Shown here one piece after another: positions 12,637 through 16,868 of a stretch of 16,868 nucleotides of DNA; the stretch's first letter is position 1, and each line of letters begins with the position of its first letter. The notes under the pieces are model-generated. The model did no database searches. It was not told where the DNA came from and worked only from the letters and a program-made list of their open reading frames with translations. The stretch spans positions 1-16,868 of the forward strand of contig JACCUF010000115.1 in the NCBI GenBank assembly GCA_013811975.1. The letters run 5' to 3'. This stretch comes from Geodermatophilaceae bacterium. Its GTDB lineage: Bacteria > Actinomycetota > Actinomycetes > Mycobacteriales > Geodermatophilaceae. The translations under genes were made by a program, and so were the position numbers.

Positions 12637-13969
12637 TTGGCTCTATACCGCGATCTCGTGGGTGCTCAAGATGTGGCACTCGCTGTTCTCGACGTTCCTG
12701 GATCCAGCTGCTGGTCTGACCTGGGCACTGTCCATCGTCTTTCTCGTGATCACGGTCCGGATCCTGCTGTTCCGCCTGTTCGTGAAGCAGGTCCGCTCGC
12801 AGCGTGCGATGCAAGAACTGCAACCCGAGATCGCCAAGCTCAAGAAGCAGTACGGCAGCGACCGTCAGGGCATGGCCCAGGCGATGTCGGCCCTGCAGAA
12901 GGAGCGCGGGGTCAACCCGCTGGCCGGCTGCCTGCCGATCCTCCCGCAGATCCCGGTGTTCATCGGCCTGTTGCACGTACTGCGCCGGCTGCGCCCGGAT
13001 GCACCGGGGCTCTACGGCTGGGACGCGACGCTCACCGATCAGGCCGCCAGCGCGCAGGTCTTCGGAGCGCCGATCTCCTCCGCTTTCATCATGCCTGGTG
13101 GCGTCAAGACCGAGTCGATCCTGGAATTGCCCGGAGTGGAGTTTTCGACCATCAGGATCGTCACCACGATCCTGATCGTAGTCATGTGCCTGACCACCTT
13201 CTTCACCCAGAAGCAGATCATGTCCCGCTCCGGGCCGGTCGAGGGCCAGGCAGCAATGATCCAGAAGCTGCTGCTCTACGGAATGCCGATCGGGTTGTTC
13301 TTCTCCAGCTTCTTCTTTCCGCTCGGCGTGCTCATGTACTGGTTCGTCAACAACCTGTGGACCCTGGGCCAGCAGTTCTACATCCTCCGGAAGTTGCCTC
13401 CGCCCGGCTCGGCCGGTGCGCTAGCCAAGGCCGAGGCCGACCGTCCCAAGATCGACCCGAAGGAGTTGGCGCCCAAACCCGGTGCCAAGCCGGTACGTGG
13501 ACCAAAGGGCCGAACGCCGGTGGTCAACGCCGCAGCAGCCTCAGCACTCGACGGCCCTGACGGAGATCCGTCCGACAACGGCGCCCCCGGTGGTCCCGAG
13601 GCGAAGGGGTCAGGTCCCGCCAAGTCCGCCAAGCCGTTGGCCAGGCCGTTGGGAAAGCGGCCGTCCAAGCCGATGGCAAAGCCGTTGCCCAAGCCCGCGT
13701 CCGGTGCCGCCAAGGCATCCGGAACGAACGGCAAGCGGACTGGATCCGGTTCGCCCAACGGGACGACGGCAAACGCCGCTGGTTCGGACGCCGCTCGTTC
13801 GGACGCCGCTGGTTCGGACGCCGCTGGTTCGGACACATCGGCCGCGGACGATACGCAAGCTTCGGGAAACGGGAACGCAAGCCCGGGTCAGCCAAGAGCG
13901 AACGCCGGGTCCGGCGCCCGCCAGGCCAATCGTCCCGCCGCCAACAAGAATCGGCGTAAGAAGCGCTAG
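12629..13969 (+). CDS. yidC: Membrane protein insertase YidC
   Basis: A 446-residue insertase that inserts and folds inner-membrane proteins, alone or with SecYEG. The TTG start (FDWLYTAISWV) matches the usual actinobacterial N-terminus and has AGGAG 8 bases upstream. Membrane segments are visible at about 30-50 (LTWALSIVFLVITVRILLF, with the conserved groove Arg44), about 99-117 (LAGCLPILPQIPVFIGLLHV), about 176-193 and about 216-243. The amphipathic coiled-coil hairpin QRAMQELQPEIAKLKKQYG follows the first core segment. From about 258 on it has a long, disordered, Pro/Ala/Ser/Lys tail with KPL repeats, a run of SDAAG repeats, and a very basic end (NKNRRKKR), suited to ribosome contact. No large periplasmic domain, as in Gram-positive types. 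Confidence 0.96.
   Translation: MFDWLYTAISWVLKMWHSLFSTFLDPAAGLTWALSIVFLVITVRILLFRLFVKQVRSQRAMQELQPEIAKLKKQYGSDRQGMAQAMSALQKERGVNPLAGCLPILPQIPVFIGLLHVLRRLRPDAPGLYGWDATLTDQAASAQVFGAPISSAFIMPGGVKTESILELPGVEFSTIRIVTTILIVVMCLTTFFTQKQIMSRSGPVEGQAAMIQKLLLYGMPIGLFFSSFFFPLGVLMYWFVNNLWTLGQQFYILRKLPPPGSAGALAKAEADRPKIDPKELAPKPGAKPVRGPKGRTPVVNAAAASALDGPDGDPSDNGAPGGPEAKGSGPAKSAKPLARPLGKRPSKPMAKPLPKPASGAAKASGTNGKRTGSGSPNGTTANAAGSDAARSDAAGSDAAGSDTSAADDTQASGNGNASPGQPRANAGSGARQANRPAANKNRRKKR
13775..13834. repeat. 15-bp tandem repeat in the yidC tail
   Basis: Four head-to-tail copies of GCCGCTGGTTCGGAC (the second has one change, CTG to CTC-type) encode repeated Ala-(Gly/Arg)-Ser-Asp-Ala units. The copy number is a multiple of the codon frame, so gain or loss of a copy would keep yidC in frame. 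It lies in the disordered tail, where length variation should be tolerated. Confidence 0.85.
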
Positions 13970-14077
13970 ACCAGACCACGGCGCCGGCACGGGTTGTTGC
14001 GCGCTGCGCTACCCAGATCGGTCGACCACGACTGATTCATCGAGTCCACGAGCCCCGCTGAGCAAGGAGTCTCCCAA

Positions 14078-14728
14078 GTGTCAGAGTCCACTACCGCACC
14101 AGGTGCAGTCACCAGTCAGGATGAGCCCGGATCAACGCTGGCCGCCGACGCCCTCGAGGGGGAGCCCGAAGCCGGTGCGCCGGAGGGCAATCCGGAATCG
14201 GCAGCGATCGTCGATGACTCCGAGAGCAGTGATTCCGAGGGCGATGCAGCCGCCGCGACCGGCGAGGCTCTGCTGATCCAAGAAGGCGAGGTCGCCGGCG
14301 ACTATCTCGAGCAGCTACTCGACATCCTCGACTATGACGGCGACATCGACCTCGACGTCGAGGGAGGCCGGGCGATCGTCGCGATTGTCGGGGCCGATGA
14401 CCTGGACCCGCTGGTCGGATCGCGTGGTGCGACCTTGGACGCCCTGCAGGAACTCACCCGCCTGACCGTTGCCCAACAGACCGGCGTGCGTACCCGGCTG
14501 ATGCTCGATGTCGGCGGCTACCGAGCCGGACGGCGTACCGAACTCAGCGAGCTCGCCGCGACCAGCGCGGCCCGGGTGATCGACAGCGGGGAGACCGTAC
14601 GGATGAACCCGATGAACGCCTTCGAACGCAAGATCGTGCACGACGTCGTGACCGCGACGGACGGGGTACGAAGTGAGTCCGAGGGCGAGGATCCGGCCCG
14701 CCGCGTGGTGATCCTGCCCGATCGGTGA
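14078..14728 (+). CDS. jag: RNA-binding protein KhpB/Jag (KH-R3H)
   Basis: A 216-residue protein. Residues 1-65 form an acidic low-complexity leader. A KH-II domain spans about 85-145 with the RNA-binding GxxG loop GSRG (114-117). An R3H domain follows at about 150-214 (RRTELSELAATSAARVIDSGETVRMNPMNAFERKIVHDVV), with the R..xxxH core Arg184-His188. Jag/KhpB binds RNA and in other bacteria influences cell division and elongation together with KhpA. The usual N-terminal Jag_N domain of Firmicutes is absent, as in other actinobacteria. GTG 14078 is preceded by AAGGAG with a 9-base spacer. It follows yidC by 108 bases, and its stop overlaps the rsmG start (GTGA). Confidence 0.92.
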   Translation: MSESTTAPGAVTSQDEPGSTLAADALEGEPEAGAPEGNPESAAIVDDSESSDSEGDAAAATGEALLIQEGEVAGDYLEQLLDILDYDGDIDLDVEGGRAIVAIVGADDLDPLVGSRGATLDALQELTRLTVAQQTGVRTRLMLDVGGYRAGRRTELSELAATSAARVIDSGETVRMNPMNAFERKIVHDVVTATDGVRSESEGEDPARRVVILPDR

Positions 14729-15408
14729 CCGCTCCTGTCGCAGCCGCGATGGTCTTCGGGGAACGACTGCCGCTGGCCGAACGTTTCGCGGACTGGCTGA
14801 CCGGCCCGGGGATCACCCGTGGGCTGCTCGGTCCGCGCGAGGCCGACCAGATCTGGGAGCGGCACCTGCTCAATGGCGTGGACATGGCGTCCCTGATCGA
14901 ACCTGGGTCCGTTGTTCTGGACCTCGGGTCCGGTGCCGGACTGCCTGGATTGCCGCTCCTGTTGGCCCGCCCAGACTTGGAGATGGTTCTCGTCGAACCC
15001 AGGGCCCGACGGATCGAGTTCCTCAACGAAGTGTGCGCTGATCTTGGTCTTCGAGCGCGTGTCGTGCGCGCCAGGGCAACGCCGGCTGGCCTTGTCCTGC
15101 TGCCTGAAGGCGCGTCCCACACCCCCATACCGCTGGCCGACGTCGTGACGGCGCGTGCGGTGGCGCCGATCGCCGAGCTCGGGCGCTGGGCGAGGCCGCT
15201 GCTCCGGCCGGGCGGGCGACTGTTGGCGGTCAAGGGTCTGTCGGCCGCCGCGGAACTGGACCGGGATCGTTGGGTGCTGAATGGCCTCGGGTTCCTGAAC
15301 GCGGATGTCCTGACAATCCCAACGCCGGTCGGGGTGAACGCGTCCCCGGCGCCTCCGACGGCTACGGTGATAGCGATGACAGCGGGCGGTGTTTCACGTG
15401 AAACATGA
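14725..15408 (+). CDS. rsmG: 16S rRNA (guanine-N7) methyltransferase RsmG (GidB)
   Basis: A 227-residue SAM-dependent enzyme that methylates the N7 of a conserved guanine in the 530 loop of 16S rRNA (G527 in E. coli numbering); loss gives low-level streptomycin resistance in relatives. The hallmark DQIWERHLLNG (41-51) precedes the SAM motif VVLDLGSGAGLPGLPLLLARP (63-83), followed by LVEPRARRIEFLNEV and ARAVAPIAEL, all typical. GTG 14725 overlaps the jag stop by 4 bases. The gene ends unusually: its last codons (Val-Ser-Arg-Glu-Thr) are written by a parS site, so the C-terminal tail is dictated by a segregation element. Confidence 0.96.
   Translation: MTAPVAAAMVFGERLPLAERFADWLTGPGITRGLLGPREADQIWERHLLNGVDMASLIEPGSVVLDLGSGAGLPGLPLLLARPDLEMVLVEPRARRIEFLNEVCADLGLRARVVRARATPAGLVLLPEGASHTPIPLADVVTARAVAPIAELGRWARPLLRPGGRLLAVKGLSAAAELDRDRWVLNGLGFLNADVLTIPTPVGVNASPAPPTATVIAMTAGGVSRET
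15390..15405. promoter_or_regulatory. parS: parS site 1 (within rsmG 3' end)
   Basis: TGTTTCACGTGAAACA, the perfect 16-bp ParB-binding parS consensus. It lies within the final codons of rsmG, upstream of parA. ParB loads here and spreads to form the segregation complex around the origin. Confidence 0.97.
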
Positions 15409-15432
15409 CCGGCCTGCGGATGACCCGGGAAT

Positions 15433-15448
15433 TGTTTCACGTGAAACG
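15433..15448. promoter_or_regulatory. parS: parS site 2 (parA leader)
   Basis: TGTTTCACGTGAAACG, 15 of 16 bases of consensus with a perfect 14-bp core. It sits between rsmG and the parA start (15463). Its centre is 43 bp from that of the first site, so ParB could affect parAB expression as well as segregation. Confidence 0.96.
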
Positions 15449-15462
15449 CAGGCGGTGATCTG

Positions 15463-16560
15463 ATGGGCCCCGAGGATAGGACGCCCGCCTCCGTTTCCCC
15501 TGCTACCCGGGCGACTCCCAACATCGTGCCCGCCGAGATCTGGAGTCGCCTCGTCGAGCCGTCGACCCTCAACGTGGGTGATCAGCCCCCCGCTACCCCG
15601 ATTGCAGCGGAGGCCGAGCGCGCAACACGCGTGCTCCATGCCCGTGAGCAGGCTCAGTTCGCCCTGCCCTCCAGTCCACGGGTGATCACCGTCTCCAACC
15701 AGAAGGGTGGCGTCGGCAAGACCACCACCGCGGTGAACGTGGCCGTGGCCCTCGCGCTGCACGGTGCCCGCGTCCTGGTCATCGACTCCGATCCTCAGGG
15801 CAATGCGAGCACAGCACTGGGCATCGAGCATGCCGTGGGAACCCGGTCGATCTACGATGTCCTTATCGGGAACAGCTCGCTGGCCGAGGTCGTCGTGGCT
15901 CACGAGAGCGTGCCCGGTTTACGCTGCGCCCCCGCGACGATCGACCTCGCCGGCGCCGAGATCGAGCTGGTATCGCTGGTCGCCCGGGAGACCCGGTTGC
16001 GCAAGGCAATTGTTGCCTACCTCGGCGCCGCGCCCGACGATCTCCCGCATTACGTCCTGATCGACTGCCCACCGTCGTTGGGTCTGCTCACCGTGAACGC
16101 CCTGGTCGCGGCCGATGAGGTCTTGATCCCCATCCAGTGTGAGTACTACGCACTCGAAGGACTCGGCCAATTGCTGTCCAGCATCGAGATGATCCGAGCT
16201 CACCTCAATGAGGGACTGGCGGTCTCGACGATTCTGCTGACGATGTACGACGCGCGGACCCGGCTATCCGATCAGGTGGCCGACGAGGTGCGCCGGCACT
16301 TCGGACCGTTGGTCCTCGATTCGGTCGTCCCGCGCAGCGTCCGCGTCTCGGAGGCTCCGGGGTACGGGCAGTCGGTCCTGACCTACGACCCTGGCTCCCG
16401 GGGTGCCATGAGCTATCTCGAAGCTGCCCGCGAGCTGGCCGAACGCGGGCGGGCCGCACCGCATCCCCCGCCGCCTACTTCTTCGGGCAGTACCGAGTCA
16501 CGGCAGCCTATTGTCGAACCGGCTGAGGACGAAGAACGTGCGGAGCGGGGAGTGACGTGA
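15463..16560 (+). CDS. parA: Chromosome partitioning ATPase ParA (Soj)
   Basis: A 365-residue deviant-Walker ATPase that moves ParB-parS complexes over the nucleoid. The deviant Walker A is KGGVGKTTTA (81-90, with signature Lys81 and catalytic Lys86), Walker A' is VIDSDPQGN (106-114) and Walker B is YVLIDCPPSLG. The ending SVVPRSVRVSEAPGYGQSVLTYDP is typical. Residues 1-70 are an added N-terminal extension seen in many actinobacterial ParA proteins, and the last 30 residues are a Pro/Glu-rich tail. ATG 15463 follows GGTGAT, a moderate ribosome binding site; later starts are possible because the extension is poorly conserved. The stop overlaps the parB start by 4 bases (GTGA). Confidence 0.96.
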   Translation: MGPEDRTPASVSPATRATPNIVPAEIWSRLVEPSTLNVGDQPPATPIAAEAERATRVLHAREQAQFALPSSPRVITVSNQKGGVGKTTTAVNVAVALALHGARVLVIDSDPQGNASTALGIEHAVGTRSIYDVLIGNSSLAEVVVAHESVPGLRCAPATIDLAGAEIELVSLVARETRLRKAIVAYLGAAPDDLPHYVLIDCPPSLGLLTVNALVAADEVLIPIQCEYYALEGLGQLLSSIEMIRAHLNEGLAVSTILLTMYDARTRLSDQVADEVRRHFGPLVLDSVVPRSVRVSEAPGYGQSVLTYDPGSRGAMSYLEAARELAERGRAAPHPPPPTSSGSTESRQPIVEPAEDEERAERGVT

Positions 16561-16868
16561 ACAAGCGAGGTGGGCTCGGTCGAGGTCTGGCCGCCCTTAT
16601 CCCCACGTCCGCGAGCGCGTCTGAGCCGGGTGGCGCGGCGGCCAGGCCAGACCCCGACGAAGCGGCACCCGGACCAACTAGCGAGCCAGCCGTTGTCGTG
16701 CCCTTCTCTTCCGCCGACGACGTCGACGTCACGCACGCCGTCGACAACGTCGAGCCGGTACCCGGACTGGCCCTGCGTGAGATCCCACTGCAGGAGATCG
16801 GAGCCAATCCCCAACAGCCGCGACGGGCCTTCGACGAGGAGGCGCTGGCCGAACTCGCGCATTCGATC
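16557..16868 (+). CDS. parB: Chromosome partitioning protein ParB (N-terminal fragment)
   Basis: The first 104 codons are present; the gene continues beyond the right edge. The GTG at 16557 overlaps the parA stop and has GGGGAG upstream. The ParA-stimulating N-terminal motif KRGGLGRGLAALIP (3-16) is followed by a low-complexity linker, then the start of the CTPase domain (LREIPLQEIGANPQQPRRAFDEEALAELAHSI). ParB is a CTP-dependent DNA clamp that loads at parS; two parS sites lie just upstream of parA. The helix-turn-helix and dimerisation domains are not in the window. Confidence 0.95.
   Translation, partial: MNKRGGLGRGLAALIPTSASASEPGGAAARPDPDEAAPGPTSEPAVVVPFSSADDVDVTHAVDNVEPVPGLALREIPLQEIGANPQQPRRAFDEEALAELAHSI

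Noticed and set aside
1..16868. CRISPR arrays, tRNA/rRNA genes, transposases or phage genes
   Set aside because: No regularly spaced repeats, no cloverleaf-like or rRNA sequence, and no recognisable transposase or integrase were seen on either strand.

Overview
The window is a high-GC bacterial chromosome segment around the replication origin. Gene order (parB-parA-rsmG-jag-yidC-yidD-rnpA-rpmH / dnaA-dnaN-gnd-recF-dciA), GTG/TTG starts, actinobacterial DnaA boxes (TTGTCCACA) and consensus parS sites (TGTTTCACGTGAAACA) point to Actinomycetota. I do not name a genus.

Right half (about 11.3-16.9 kb, all + strand): rpmH, rnpA, yidD, yidC, khpB/jag, rsmG, parA and the first 104 codons of parB. 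These form tightly packed, often overlapping units for ribosome/tRNA processing, membrane protein insertion, 16S rRNA methylation and chromosome segregation. Two parS sites lie at the rsmG/parA junction, one inside the last codons of rsmG. Middle (about 5.4-11.3 kb, all - strand): dnaA, dnaN, a decarboxylating 6-phosphogluconate dehydrogenase, recF and dciA. DnaA boxes sit on both sides of dnaA: in the 372-bp dnaA-dnaN gap, the likely oriC, and upstream of dnaA. Transcription diverges from the dnaA/rpmH gap, so nearly all genes point away from the origin.

Left part (1-5.3 kb) is accessory. Where many relatives have gyrB-gyrA after dciA, this window has a class I SAM methyltransferase with twin GTTATGCGCATAAC palindromes at its promoter, co-directional with an unrecognised Pro/Gly-rich protein. 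Beyond that is a regulated metabolic cluster: a MurR/RpiR-type HTH-SIS regulator (+) divergent from an ornithine-cyclodeaminase-family protein, a histidine/aromatic-amino-acid-lyase homologue and a cysteine-dioxygenase-like cupin (cut by the left edge).

The most unusual point is the lyase homologue. Its MIO-forming Ala-Ser-Gly is Ala-Ala-Gly and several other catalytic positions are changed, so it is unlikely to be a conventional ammonia-lyase. A 41-bp near-perfect palindrome overlaps its stop codon, just before the cupin gene. Other unexplained structure includes a palindromic insert inside recF and a long inverted repeat between gnd and recF.
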